The notes beneath the pieces are model-generated. The model saw nothing but the letters and a program-made list of their open reading frames with translations. It had not been told where the DNA came from and ran no database searches. DNA of 57,121 bases, from contig CAMCRC010000007.1 of the NCBI GenBank assembly GCA_945877175.1, positions 1 to 57,121 on the forward strand, read 5' to 3'. This document shows positions 8,972 to 17,587 of this stretch, one piece after another; position 1 is the first letter of the stretch, and each line of letters starts with the position of its first letter. The DNA is from Klebsiella pneumoniae. Its GTDB lineage: Bacteria > Pseudomonadota > Gammaproteobacteria > Pseudomonadales > Pseudohongiellaceae. The translations under genes and the position numbers were made by a program.

Positions 8972-9714
8972 GCCTGAGTCTGGACGACGTCAAGAAACTG
9001 CAGCAGAAGAAATACCGCAACGAATTCGGCTGGTTCATAGCCGAGGGAGAGCATCTGGTGCTGGAGCTGCAGAAGGCTGCCCTGCACAAGGCGCCCCTGC
9101 GGGCCAGCGAGTTGTATGTGACGCCGGCTTTCGCGCAGTGGGAATCGCCCCTGCGCAAACACGTGATCACCGCGAAGCAGATGAGCCAGATCTGCGACAC
9201 CCACACGCCCCAGGGCATCGTGGCGCTGATTCCGCAGGCCGCCGTGCAGCAGGGCTGGGCAACGCGGCCTGCGGGCGAGCGGGCCATCTACCTGCACGAG
9301 ATTCAGGACCCCGGCAATCTGGGCACCATTCTGCGCACGCTGACCTGGTTTGGTGGCTTGCGTGCACTGCTGGGCCCCAACTCGGTGGACCCGTTCAATC
9401 CCAAGACGGTGCGGGCCAGCATGGGGGCATTGTTCCATGTGCCGATCGAGCAGGATGTGCCGCTGGAGTCACTGCCGCAGAACTACGCGCATCTGGCGTG
9501 TCTGGACATGCAGGGTGAACCGCTGGCCTCACCAGCCTTCCGCGACAGCACCTGCCTGATCTTCGGCAATGAGGCGCGGGGAGTGCCCCGTGTGCAGACC
9601 GCCGCGCTGGGTGCACGGGCCTTCATGATTCCGGGCAGCGGTGCCATTGAGTCACTCAATCTCGCCGCCGTGGTTAATATGTGTGCCTATGAACTGAGCC
9701 GGCCGGTCAGCTGA
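8968..9714 (+). CDS. TrmH/SpoU-family RNA 2'-O-methyltransferase
   Basis: A 248-residue SPOUT methyltransferase. It shows an N-terminal RNA-binding region (KKLQQKKYRNEFGWFIAEGE, the SpoU substrate-binding domain) and the three SpoU motifs: HEIQDPGNLGTILRT, CLIFGNEARGVP and MIPGSGAIESLNLAAVVNM, which form the SAM-binding knot. It should methylate a ribose in rRNA or tRNA; which site cannot be told. It overlaps the FAD gene by 4 bases. Confidence 0.9.
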   Translation: MSLSLDDVKKLQQKKYRNEFGWFIAEGEHLVLELQKAALHKAPLRASELYVTPAFAQWESPLRKHVITAKQMSQICDTHTPQGIVALIPQAAVQQGWATRPAGERAIYLHEIQDPGNLGTILRTLTWFGGLRALLGPNSVDPFNPKTVRASMGALFHVPIEQDVPLESLPQNYAHLACLDMQGEPLASPAFRDSTCLIFGNEARGVPRVQTAALGARAFMIPGSGAIESLNLAAVVNMCAYELSRPVS

Positions 9715-9875
9715 GCGCTCGTCCTTGCAAACCACGATGAACGCCATTGCCAGGCTTTCCAGGCGTTGACTTTGTGTGCCGGAGCGTTCATGTTCGGCAC
9801 CACCTATTCCCGGCGCTCTCGTGGTTCGGCTCGGGGACGGGTTTTTACCCCATTTACCCGACTGGAGAGAAGAAG

Positions 9876-11036
9876 ATGTTCAAGAAGTCCCTCGGCACCT
9901 CCCGCCCCCGACCCCGTCATTTCCTGCGTCAGGCACTTGCCAGCGCAATACTTGCCAGCCTGTCGTCGCTGGCGCTGGCACAGGGCGGTGCCGCCGGTCC
10001 TGCGGAACACGCCGCAGTGCCGCCCGTCAACAATCTGCCCAATCCTTACGAGACCGTGCGCAACTGGAGCAATCCTCCTGCAGGCCGCACCTGGGGCTCG
10101 GTCAGCGCCATCAATATCGACGTCGATGGCCGTCATGTGTGGATCGGTGATCGCTGTGGCGCCAATTCCTGCGCTGGCTCTGACCTGGACCCAATCGTCA
10201 AGCTCGACCCGGATGGCAACGTCGTGGCCAGTTTCGGTGCTGGTCTGATTCTTTGGCCCCATGGCATGGACGTGGATCAAGAAGGCAATGTCTGGGTCGT
10301 CGACGCCCGTGCCGCCAATGCCCGCGAACTGGAAGCCAATCCCGGTGCCGCCGGCAAAGGCAATACCGTCCTCAAGTTCAGCCCGACGGGTGAGCTGTTG
10401 CTGACGCTGGGCACGCCCGGCGAGCTGGGCGACCCGCCCACCCATTTCACCGAGCCCAATGACGTGCTGGTGGCACCCGATGGCAGCATCTTCGTGGCCG
10501 AGACCCACGGCGCCCAGTTCCAGGACGCGCCTGGCCCTGACTCCAAGAGCCGGGTGTCCAAGTTCGCGCCGGACGGCACCTTCCTGATGAGTTTCGGCGA
10601 ATGGGGCTTCGAGGATGGCCAGCTGCGTTCTCCCCACTCGCTGGCGATGGACTCCCAGGGCCGGCTGTTCGTGGCTGACCGTGGCAACCGCCGCATTCAG
10701 ATCTTTGATCAGCAGGGCACGCATCTGGACACCTGGTACCAGTTCAGCCGTATCAGCGGACTGTTCATTGACGACAATGACATGCTTTACGCCATCGACT
10801 CCGAGTCCGATCCGGACTACAACCCGGGCTGGCGCAAGGGTCTGCGGGTGGGCAATGCGCGTACCGGCGAAGTGCTGTACTTCGTGCCCGAGCACGTCTC
10901 CGAGCGCGCTTCGGGCATGGGTGGCTATGGCTCCATGGGCGAGGGCGTGACCGTGGATCGCGATGGCAATGTCTATGCCGGTGAAGTCGGCCCGATCCAG
11001 GGTGTCACGAAGTTCATTCCGCGCCTCATCGACTGA
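9876..11036 (+). CDS. Secreted NHL-repeat beta-propeller protein
   Basis: A 386-residue exported protein with a long basic n-region and signal peptide (about 1-36, ending ALAQGG). The rest is repeated NHL/SMP-type blades: VDQEGNVWVVDA, VAPDGSIFVAETHG, MDSQGRLFVADRGNRRIQIF and VDRDGNVYAGEVG. Related propellers include peptidylglycine amidating lyases and sugar-lactone lactonase-like enzymes, but many only bind partners. The start at 9876 was chosen from GGAGAGA at 9864-9870. It lies 12 bases before the GST gene, so the two are probably co-transcribed. Confidence 0.85.
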   Translation: MFKKSLGTSRPRPRHFLRQALASAILASLSSLALAQGGAAGPAEHAAVPPVNNLPNPYETVRNWSNPPAGRTWGSVSAINIDVDGRHVWIGDRCGANSCAGSDLDPIVKLDPDGNVVASFGAGLILWPHGMDVDQEGNVWVVDARAANARELEANPGAAGKGNTVLKFSPTGELLLTLGTPGELGDPPTHFTEPNDVLVAPDGSIFVAETHGAQFQDAPGPDSKSRVSKFAPDGTFLMSFGEWGFEDGQLRSPHSLAMDSQGRLFVADRGNRRIQIFDQQGTHLDTWYQFSRISGLFIDDNDMLYAIDSESDPDYNPGWRKGLRVGNARTGEVLYFVPEHVSERASGMGGYGSMGEGVTVDRDGNVYAGEVGPIQGVTKFIPRLID

Positions 11037-11048
11037 GAGGGTTGAGTC

Positions 11049-11669
11049 ATGGCTGAGCTGCGCTTTTACACCAATCCCCAGTCCCGCGGCAGGATCGTGC
11101 GCTGGATGCTCGAAGAGACTGGGGCTGCCTACGAGACGATCGTGCTGGAATATGGCACCACGATGAAGAGCCCGGAATACCTGGCCATCAACCCGATGGG
11201 CAAAGTGCCGGCGATTGTCCACGGAGGCACGGTGATAACAGAAACGGCGGCGATCTGTGCCTATCTGGCAGATCAGTTTCCGTCAGCAAGGCTGGCACCC
11301 GCGCCAACGGACACTGCCCGCGGAACGTATTTCCGCTGGCTGTTCTACGGGGCAGGTCCGCTCGAAATGGCAGTCACCGTCAAGGCCATGGGCTGGCTGG
11401 TGCCGGCAGAGCGCCGGGGCATGATGGGGTTCGGAAACCATGAGGCGGTGCTGGACGTGCTGGAGCAGGCGGTGTCTGTGGGGCCCTGGATCTGCGGCGA
11501 GCAGTTCACCGCGGCAGATGTCTACACGGGCTCTGGTCTGCTGTGGGGCATGCAGTTCGGCACACTGGAGAGGCGTCCGGCCTTCGCAGCCTATGCCGCG
11601 CGTCTGCAGGCCAGACCTGCCGCGCAGCGCGCACAGGCCTTGGACGATGCATTGATTGTGGGTCGTTGA
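11049..11669 (+). CDS. Glutathione S-transferase
   Basis: A 206-residue GST-fold protein. The N-terminal thioredoxin domain (about 1-78) has FYTNPQSRGRIVRWMLEETG, the cis-Pro motif GKVPAIV and the glutathione-binding ETAAICAYLAD. The C-terminal helical domain carries FTAADVYTGSGLLWGM, the conserved N-capping box. It conjugates glutathione to electrophiles or acts as a reductase. Its start is 12 bases after the NHL gene. Confidence 0.9.
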   Translation: MAELRFYTNPQSRGRIVRWMLEETGAAYETIVLEYGTTMKSPEYLAINPMGKVPAIVHGGTVITETAAICAYLADQFPSARLAPAPTDTARGTYFRWLFYGAGPLEMAVTVKAMGWLVPAERRGMMGFGNHEAVLDVLEQAVSVGPWICGEQFTAADVYTGSGLLWGMQFGTLERRPAFAAYAARLQARPAAQRAQALDDALIVGR

Positions 11670-11686
11670 CACAAATAATCACATTG

Positions 11687-11700
11687 TTGATTTAAGTCAT
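11687..11700. promoter_or_regulatory. Candidate Fnr/Anr box upstream of hemN
   Basis: TTGATTTAAGTCAT matches the Fnr consensus TTGAT-N4-ATCAA perfectly in the left half and at three of five positions in the right half. It lies 35 bases before the hemN start, and oxygen-independent coproporphyrinogen oxidase genes are classical Fnr/Anr targets. The Fnr gene is immediately downstream of hemN. Confidence 0.5.
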
Positions 11701-11734
11701 GGCGGCAGTTGGCAGGCTCCCTAAACTCGCCGCC

Positions 11735-13180
11735 ATGACTCCTCAGAATCTGCGCTTACAAGACTTCAGCACCGAGCCGGCCCGCACTGACTCGCTGTTG
11801 TGTGCTGATCAGATTATCGACCTGCTGCGCAAATACGACAGGGCGGGACCGCGCTACACCTCCTATCCACCGGCTACTCAGTTCCGAGCCACCGGTTCGG
11901 AGGACTATCTGCAGGCCCTGGCGGAAAGTGCGCCGGATGCCCCCGTGTCGGTCTACATCCACATTCCGTTCTGCCGCTCGCCCTGCTATTACTGCGGGTG
12001 CAACAAGATCATCACGCGCAACAGGGATGCCGTGCGGCAATATCTGAACCATCTGCGCAAGGAAATGGCGCTGCTGCGCCTGCAGAGCACCACATACAAG
12101 CGGCCGGTCACGCAGCTGCATCTCGGCGGAGGTACGCCCACCTTCCTCGACAATGCCGAGCTCACCGAGTTGGTTCACCACACCTCCCACTACTTCAATC
12201 TGGTGAACGCGGATTCCCGCGACTATTCCATCGAGATTGATCCGCGCACGGTCGATCGCGCCCGCATTGAGCTGATACGCGGCCTGGGTTTCAACCGCCT
12301 GAGTCTGGGCATTCAGGATTTTGATCCGGCGGTGCAGGGGGCCATCAACCGTCAGCAGCGAGTGGAGGATATCCGTGAGCTGGTCGGCCACATCCGGACC
12401 CGCGGCTTCAGCTCGTTGAATTTTGACCTGATCTATGGCCTGCCGCTGCAAACGCCTGACTCGATACAAATGACCCTCGAGAAGGTGATTGCGTTGTCCC
12501 CCGATCGCATCAGCTATTACAACTACGCCCATCTGCCCGAGCGCTTCCCCGCCCAGAAGGCGATTCGCAACGAGGATCTGCCGGCCCCGGGCCTGAAGCT
12601 GCAGATGCTGACGCTGATCATCGAGACGCTGACTGACGCCGGCTACCTGCATATCGGCATGGATCACTTCGTCAAGGCGGGCGACTCCCTTGCCGTTGCC
12701 CGGACCGAAGGCAGGCTGTGCCGCAACTTCCAGGGCTACTCCATCGCCAAGGCGCAGGACCTGATTGGACTGGGCGTCTCGTCCATCAGCAATGTCGGTG
12801 CCGTCTTTGCCCAGAATGCCGTGCAGCTGGATCACTATTACCGCGCGCTGGATGCCAACCAGCTGCCGATCGTCAAGGGCGTGGTGTCTTCCCGGGAAGA
12901 TGCCCTGCGCCGCGACATCATCCAGCAGCTCAGCTGCTATCGGACACTGGACATCGGCGCCCTGGAGGAGCAGTACGGCTTCCAGTTCGCGGAACACTTC
13001 AAGGATGCGCTGCCGGCGCTGTGTCAGTTCGAACAGGATGGCCTGATCGAGCGCGATGGCTGGAAGCGCCTGCGGATCAGTGCACGCGGCAGCCTGCTGC
13101 TGCGCAATATCTGCATGGTGTTTGATGCCTATCTGCAGAATGCAGGAGTACTCAAGTCAGTATTCTCGAGAGCCATTTGA
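11735..13180 (+). CDS. hemN: Oxygen-independent coproporphyrinogen III oxidase
   Basis: A 481-residue radical-SAM enzyme that decarboxylates coproporphyrinogen III to protoporphyrinogen IX without oxygen in haem synthesis. The 4Fe-4S motif is HIPFCRSPCYYCGCN (CxxxCxxC) near residue 80, followed by LHLGGGTPTFL. The N-terminus has KYDRAGPRYTSYPPA and the C-terminal HemN domain is present, so this is true HemN and not the shorter HemW. An ATG at 11699 in the same frame would add 12 residues but falls in the Fnr-like box; 11735 is preferred. Confidence 0.95.
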   Translation: MTPQNLRLQDFSTEPARTDSLLCADQIIDLLRKYDRAGPRYTSYPPATQFRATGSEDYLQALAESAPDAPVSVYIHIPFCRSPCYYCGCNKIITRNRDAVRQYLNHLRKEMALLRLQSTTYKRPVTQLHLGGGTPTFLDNAELTELVHHTSHYFNLVNADSRDYSIEIDPRTVDRARIELIRGLGFNRLSLGIQDFDPAVQGAINRQQRVEDIRELVGHIRTRGFSSLNFDLIYGLPLQTPDSIQMTLEKVIALSPDRISYYNYAHLPERFPAQKAIRNEDLPAPGLKLQMLTLIIETLTDAGYLHIGMDHFVKAGDSLAVARTEGRLCRNFQGYSIAKAQDLIGLGVSSISNVGAVFAQNAVQLDHYYRALDANQLPIVKGVVSSREDALRRDIIQQLSCYRTLDIGALEEQYGFQFAEHFKDALPALCQFEQDGLIERDGWKRLRISARGSLLLRNICMVFDAYLQNAGVLKSVFSRAI

Positions 13181-13259
13181 CCCTTCCCCGGGTGACTCCG
13201 GAATTGCGTTGTGGAGCCAATGCACGACGGGCCTTGCCGTGAGCGGCGATTGGACTACA

Positions 13260-14081
13260 ATGCATGCAAATCCAGCTCCCAATGAAAAAGGCAGCCTTTC
13301 CGTGAAATCTTCTGCTACTGACGTTCATGGTCTTGCCAAAGACATCTCCCATGGCCGGACTTGTCATTCCAATCCATCAGTCTCGTGTGGTGATTGCCGG
13401 CTGGGCGAACTGTGCCTGCCCATTGCCCTGGACGCCGTCGAGATCAGCCATCTGGATGAGATCGTCAAACGTGGCCGGGCGCTGAGCAAAGGGGATTATC
13501 TCTACCGCGAAGGTGATGAGTTCACGTCGATCTACGCAATTCGCGCGGGCAGCTTCAAGACCTTCAAGACCACGATGGACGGCGTGGAACAGGTCACTGG
13601 CCTGTATCTGCCGGGCGAAATCGTCGGCATGGATGGCATCAGCAGCAACCGCCACGGCAGTTCTGCCATGGCCCTTGAAACCGGTTCCTTCTGCGAGATC
13701 CCCTTCAATCAGCTCGAAGAACTCAGCGCCCGAATTCCTTCGTTGCAGGGGCGATTCTTCCGTCTCATGGGACAGGAGATCGTCAAGGATCAACAGATGC
13801 TGACGCTGGTCAGCAGCAACGCCGCAGAAGAGCGTGTTGCCGCGCTGCTGCTGAGCATCTCCAGCCGCAATCACCGCCGCAAGCTCTCTCCCACGCAGTT
13901 CCGTCTCGCCATGACTCGCGCCGACATTGGCAGTTACCTGGGTGTCACACTGGAAACGGTGTCGCGGGTGTTCAGTCGCCTGCAAAAGCAAAGCATCGTG
14001 AAAGTCGACAACAAGGAAATTCACTTTATCGACATGGCCGGTCTCAAAGCCATCGCCAAGGTCAGTGTCAGCGGCTGGTGA
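13260..14081 (+). CDS. fnr: Fnr/Anr oxygen-sensing transcription regulator
   Basis: A 273-residue Crp/Fnr-family regulator. The cluster ligands of Fnr are visible: C43-x2-C46-x5-C52 (SCGDCRLGELC) and C145 (ETGSFCEIPF). A cyclic-nucleotide-like barrel and a C-terminal helix-turn-helix (TRADIGSYLGVTLETVSRVF) follow, with the E-SR recognition residues. It controls anaerobic genes through a 4Fe-4S cluster. The start is uncertain: a TACAAT hexamer overlaps the ATG at 13260, so GTG at 13302, behind AAGG, would give a length closer to Anr. Confidence 0.95.
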   Translation: MHANPAPNEKGSLSVKSSATDVHGLAKDISHGRTCHSNPSVSCGDCRLGELCLPIALDAVEISHLDEIVKRGRALSKGDYLYREGDEFTSIYAIRAGSFKTFKTTMDGVEQVTGLYLPGEIVGMDGISSNRHGSSAMALETGSFCEIPFNQLEELSARIPSLQGRFFRLMGQEIVKDQQMLTLVSSNAAEERVAALLLSISSRNHRRKLSPTQFRLAMTRADIGSYLGVTLETVSRVFSRLQKQSIVKVDNKEIHFIDMAGLKAIAKVSVSGW

Positions 14082-14117
14082 AATATTGCCATGTATCTGT
14101 TTCCAATCGACGAAAGT

Positions 14118-14131
14118 CTGATTTAGATCAA
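14118..14131. promoter_or_regulatory. Near-consensus Fnr/Anr box downstream of fnr
   Basis: CTGATTTAGATCAA matches TTGAT-N4-ATCAA at nine of ten conserved positions. It begins 36 bases after the fnr stop. Counting 41.5 bases from its centre predicts a transcription start near 14166, and TAATCT at 14154-14159 is suitably placed as a weak -10. It could activate the transcript that ends at the 14277-14318 terminator, or the gene at 14393. Confidence 0.6.
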
Positions 14132-14165
14132 TGGTTCCTTGCATCCAGTGCAGTAATCTTCTCAT

Positions 14166-14318
14166 CACTGATCTACGGAAATGGGTAGCAGCAAGAAGTA
14201 GAGCAGTACTCGTAAATGCAAGCAGTCGCAGTAAATCGTAAATGGGAAAATTGAAGTCGGTCGTCTAGTAGGCTGAGACCGAAACAAAATGTGAGCATTT
14301 TGTTTCGGTCTTTTTTTT
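14166..14318 (+). ncRNA. Candidate Fnr-activated small RNA
   Basis: The 311-base gap 14082-14392 holds no convincing gene, but has an Fnr box, a spaced -10-like hexamer and a long perfect intrinsic terminator. A transcript between them would be about 150 nt, the size of known Fnr/Anr-controlled small RNAs such as FnrS and PhrS. The only start codon noted inside gives a six-codon peptide. The alternative is that the terminator simply ends fnr. This is inference from layout only. Confidence 0.35.
14277..14318 (+). terminator. Strong intrinsic terminator
   Basis: A perfect 15-bp stem (GACCGAAACAAAATG / CATTTTGTTTCGGTC) with a TGAG loop is followed by eight T. This is the strongest hairpin terminator I saw in the window. 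It lies about 195 bases after the fnr stop and 75 bases before the next gene. Confidence 0.93.
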
Positions 14319-14392
14319 GCCTTGGATTTCTGTGCACCGTGGTCACCGGGGTACACTGCCAGCACCAATCCTGTGCAGGCTCGGGGAAAAAC

Positions 14393-15107
14393 ATGTGCGC
14401 ATCCAACTCTTTCATCACAAGACGTTACCGCTCGCAGGGTTTCGTGCACCTTCCAGAATTCTTCGACTCACTTGCACTTGCCGCACTGAAGGAATCGGTG
14501 CAGCGCTTCCATGCCGCCTGGATGCTTGAAAATGTCGATCTTTACCGCACCCGCGCGATCAACAGCGCTGGTTTGACAGGCCCTCTTCATCTGAATCCGC
14601 AAGATCGCAACGTGCTGTTCAAGTTTGTGGCGCAAAGGCGTGTGGGCGAAGTGCTGAATGATGTCTTCGAGGAGCCGGCAGCATTCATGAACACTCAGTT
14701 GTTTTTCAACCCGGTGAACACCGCGCAGCGCAACTACTGGCACCGCGATATTCAATACACTGGCATGACGATCGAAGAGCAGCAGCACGCGCTTGGCCGA
14801 AGCAATGTGGTACATCTGCGCGTGGCGCTGCGCCCCGAACCGGGGCTGGAGCTGGTCCCGGGCACGCACCTGCGCGCAACAGATCGCGATGCAGCCCGGG
14901 GATCTGCTGGTGTTCTCGGCCAACATGCTGCATCGTGGACTCTATGGCATGGACCGGCTCGCCTTCGACATGCTGTTCTGTGATCCGGACCCCGCCTTGC
15001 TCGCCTGTGTGCAGCAGGATTGTCTTCCTGATGCAGCGACGCTGGCGATTGTGGATTGTCCCGAGTTGTTTCTGCGCGCGCAGGCAGCGGAGGTGCCCGC
15101 AACATGA
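14393..15107 (+). pseudogene. Phytanoyl-CoA dioxygenase-like gene, frame disrupted
   Basis: The first frame (14393 to about 14880) reads as a PhyH-family Fe(II)/2-oxoglutarate oxygenase with the metal motif H-R-D in YWHRDIQYTG and ends sensibly at LELVPGTHLR. The family sequence then resumes in another frame at IAMQPGDLLVFSANMLHRGL, including the distal His, up to the stop at 15105-15107. The linker normally found between PGTH and PGD (roughly 25 residues in relatives) is almost gone, so an internal deletion that shifted the frame explains it better than a single-base error. The untouched first frame would end at 14983 with an unrelated tail. Confidence 0.8.
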
Positions 15108-15866
15108 CCAGATCCGTGTCCGAAACGCTCGCTTCCAATCATCTTCCTGAGCGTGTCAGGCAGCGCCTGCGGCGGAAGCCGGGCGGTTCCCATGTGTCTG
15201 ATGCCGTGCTCGGCGCGATTGATGGCTGCGTCACGACTTTTGCGGTAGTGGCCGGGGCCTATGGCGCTGGATTCCCCGCCATGGTGGCACTGGTGCTTGG
15301 GTTTGCGAATCTGCTTGCGGACGGGTTCAGCATGGCCGTGAGCAACTACGAATCGGTTCGAGCGCAGCAGGAATACGTCGAGAGTATCCGGCGCACTGAG
15401 GAGCACCATATCGAACACATCCCGGACGGAGAACGTGAAGAGATCCGTCAGATTTTCGCGGGCAAAGGTTTCCACGGGGCACTGCTGGAAGAAATCGTGG
15501 AGACAATCACCCGCAATCGGGCCTTGTGGGTCGATACCATGCTGCAGGAGGAGTACGGCCTGCAAACCACGTTTCTCAATCCCTGGAAAGCAGGTGGCAC
15601 CACCTTCGTGGCTTTCCTTGCGGTGGGCGTGATTCCCTTGTTGCCGATGCTGGTTCCGGGTCTTGACCCCGCGCGCCAGTTCCTGATCAGCAGCGGGCTG
15701 GCCTGTGTGATGTTCTTCGCCATTGGCATGCTCAAGAGCCTGGTCTTCGCCCGGCCAGTGCTGAAGGCTGGATTGCAGACCCTGGTCACAGGGGGGGGCG
15801 GCTGCCGGTCTGGCGTTTGCGGCTGGTACCGTGCTGCGCAGCGTCTTCGGGATCGAGGCGCTCTGA
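15104..15866 (+). pseudogene. VIT/CCC1-family transporter, C-terminus frameshifted in a G8 run
   Basis: A VIT1/CCC1-type membrane protein: HVSDAVLGAIDGCVTTFAVV, GFANLLADGFSMAVSNYES, a cytoplasmic helical region rich in Glu, and C-terminal helices. The family carries iron or manganese. As written, the frame passes through eight G (15791-15798) into an unrelated tail ending at 15895. With seven G it continues GGAAAGLAFAAGTVLRSVFG-IEAL and stops at 15864-15866, exactly the expected family end of about 253 residues. Sequencing error, slippage polymorphism and real mutation are all possible. The start overlaps the preceding stop in ATGA. Confidence 0.85.
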
Positions 15867-15937
15867 AAGGCAGCGCCGCGCAACTTCCGTGCTAGAATCC
15901 TTCCCGCTTCGAGACCGCCCATGAGGAAAGCCTGGCC

Positions 15938-16525
15938 ATGCTATTGATGATCGACAACTACGATTCCTTCACCTACAACATCGTTCAGTATCTTGGCGAG
16001 TTGGGCGCGGACGTGCGAGTCTATCGCAACGATGCTGTGAGCATTGCGCAGATAGAAGCGATGCGACCGGACCAGATCGTGATCTCACCGGGCCCCTGCA
16101 CACCGAATGAAGCTGGAATCTCTGTGCCTGTCATCAAGCATTTTGCCGGCAAAATTCCCTTGCTGGGAATCTGCCTCGGTCATCAGGGCATCGGCCAGGC
16201 CTTTGGCGGTGATGTGATCCGTGCGAAGAAAGTCATGCACGGCAAGCTCTCGCCCATTCACCATGCCGACAAGGGCGTGTTCAAAGGCTTGAGCAATCCC
16301 TTCACGGCAACGCGTTATCATTCGCTGGTCATCGACAGCAAGACCTTGCCGGACTGCCTCGAAGTCACTGCGTGGACTCAGGATGAAGCCGGCAACAGGG
16401 ATGAGATCATGGGCGTCCGGCACAGGACACTCGCTGTAGAAGGTGTGCAGTTTCACCCGGAATCCATTTTGAGTGAGCACGGTCATCTACTGTTGAAGAA
16501 CTTCCTCGATGCGGGACAGCGTTGA
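15938..16525 (+). CDS. trpG: Anthranilate synthase component II (glutamine amidotransferase)
   Basis: A 195-residue class I glutamine amidotransferase supplying ammonia to TrpE in tryptophan synthesis (or to PabB in folate synthesis). It shows [19 protein letters not shown], the nucleophile elbow GICLGHQ with its Cys, the oxyanion motif [11 protein letters not shown] and the catalytic VQFHPESI His-Glu. It starts the trpG-trpD-trpC run, 24 bases before trpD. trpE is not in the window. Confidence 0.95.
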   Translation: MLLMIDNYDSFTYNIVQYLGELGADVRVYRNDAVSIAQIEAMRPDQIVISPGPCTPNEAGISVPVIKHFAGKIPLLGICLGHQGIGQAFGGDVIRAKKVMHGKLSPIHHADKGVFKGLSNPFTATRYHSLVIDSKTLPDCLEVTAWTQDEAGNRDEIMGVRHRTLAVEGVQFHPESILSEHGHLLLKNFLDAGQR

Positions 16526-16549
16526 GACGACACCAGGACAAGTAAACCC

Positions 16550-17572
16550 ATGGATATCAAGATTGCGATACGGCAGCTGACCCAGCGCCAGGATCTGCAG
16601 ACAGAAGACATGACGGCACTGATGGGCGGCATCATGACCGGACAGATGACGGACGCGCAGATTGCAGCCTTTCTGGTGGCCCTGCAACTCAAAGGTGTTT
16701 GTGAAACTGAACTGCTGGGCGCCGTGACAGTCATGCGTGAGCTGGTCACGAAGGTTGATATTGCCGACAAGCGCAATCTGGTGGACACCTGCGGCACGGG
16801 TGGTTCTGGAACAGATACTTTCAATATCTCCACAGCTTCGGCGATGGTGGCTGCCTGTGCCGGCGCCCGCGTCGCCAAGCATGGCAATCGCGGCGCCACC
16901 AGCAAGAGTGGCAGTGCCGATCTTCTGGAGGCCGCTGGTGTCAAACTGACACTGGAGCCTGCCGCCGTTGCGCGCTGCATTGAAACACTGGGCGTTGGAT
17001 TCATGTTTGCGCCGGGACACCACAGCGCCATGAAGCACGTAATCGGCCCGCGTCGCGAAATTGGTGTGCGCACCATCTTCAATCTGCTGGGGCCGCTGAC
17101 CAATCCAGCCTCCGCTCCGAATCAGTTGCTGGGTGTTTATGCGGCGTCCTGGATTCCGTTGATGCTCTCAGTGCTCAAGGCACTTGGCAGCGAGCATGTC
17201 CTGATCGTGGCGGCTGACGACGGACTGGACGAAATCAGCATTTCCTCAACGACACAGGTGGGCGAACTGAAGGATGGCAGCATTCGCCAGTACACCATCT
17301 GCCCGGAAGATTTCCGTATCGAGCGCCGCAACGGCTTTGCCATGCTGCAGATCGCAACACCGCTGGAAAGCCTGACGATGGTGCGCGATGCCCTGACCGG
17401 GCGCAATGCAGCAGCGGCCGATATCGTGGCCCTGAATGCAGGCGCTGCCATCTATGCCGCGAACGTGGTTGAAGACATGGCTGCCGGAGTGCAGCTTGCC
17501 CGTGAAATCCTGCGCAGTGGCGACGCCCTGCGCAAGCTGGAAGCCCTGGCCGCTTTCAGCCAGAGTCTTTAG
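16550..17572 (+). CDS. trpD: Anthranilate phosphoribosyltransferase
   Basis: A 340-residue enzyme that joins anthranilate to PRPP in tryptophan synthesis. Motifs: VDTCGTGGSGTDTFNIST (PRPP-binding glycine loop) near residue 80, KHGNRGATSKSGSADLLEA, GVGFMFAPGHHSAMKHV and the metal site DDGLDEIS. The length is normal. It lies between trpG and trpC with short gaps, so one operon is expected. Confidence 0.97.
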   Translation: MDIKIAIRQLTQRQDLQTEDMTALMGGIMTGQMTDAQIAAFLVALQLKGVCETELLGAVTVMRELVTKVDIADKRNLVDTCGTGGSGTDTFNISTASAMVAACAGARVAKHGNRGATSKSGSADLLEAAGVKLTLEPAAVARCIETLGVGFMFAPGHHSAMKHVIGPRREIGVRTIFNLLGPLTNPASAPNQLLGVYAASWIPLMLSVLKALGSEHVLIVAADDGLDEISISSTTQVGELKDGSIRQYTICPEDFRIERRNGFAMLQIATPLESLTMVRDALTGRNAAAADIVALNAGAAIYAANVVEDMAAGVQLAREILRSGDALRKLEALAAFSQSL

Positions 17573-17587
17573 AGAGGGGCTGTCGTC

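Noticed and set aside
9804..11222. Long open frame on the minus strand opposite the NHL and GST genes
   Set aside because: Antisense shadow of real genes, His-rich and without conserved motifs.
14165..14449. Minus-strand open frame across the fnr downstream gap
   Set aside because: It runs through the terminator stem and has no conserved features or ribosome site.
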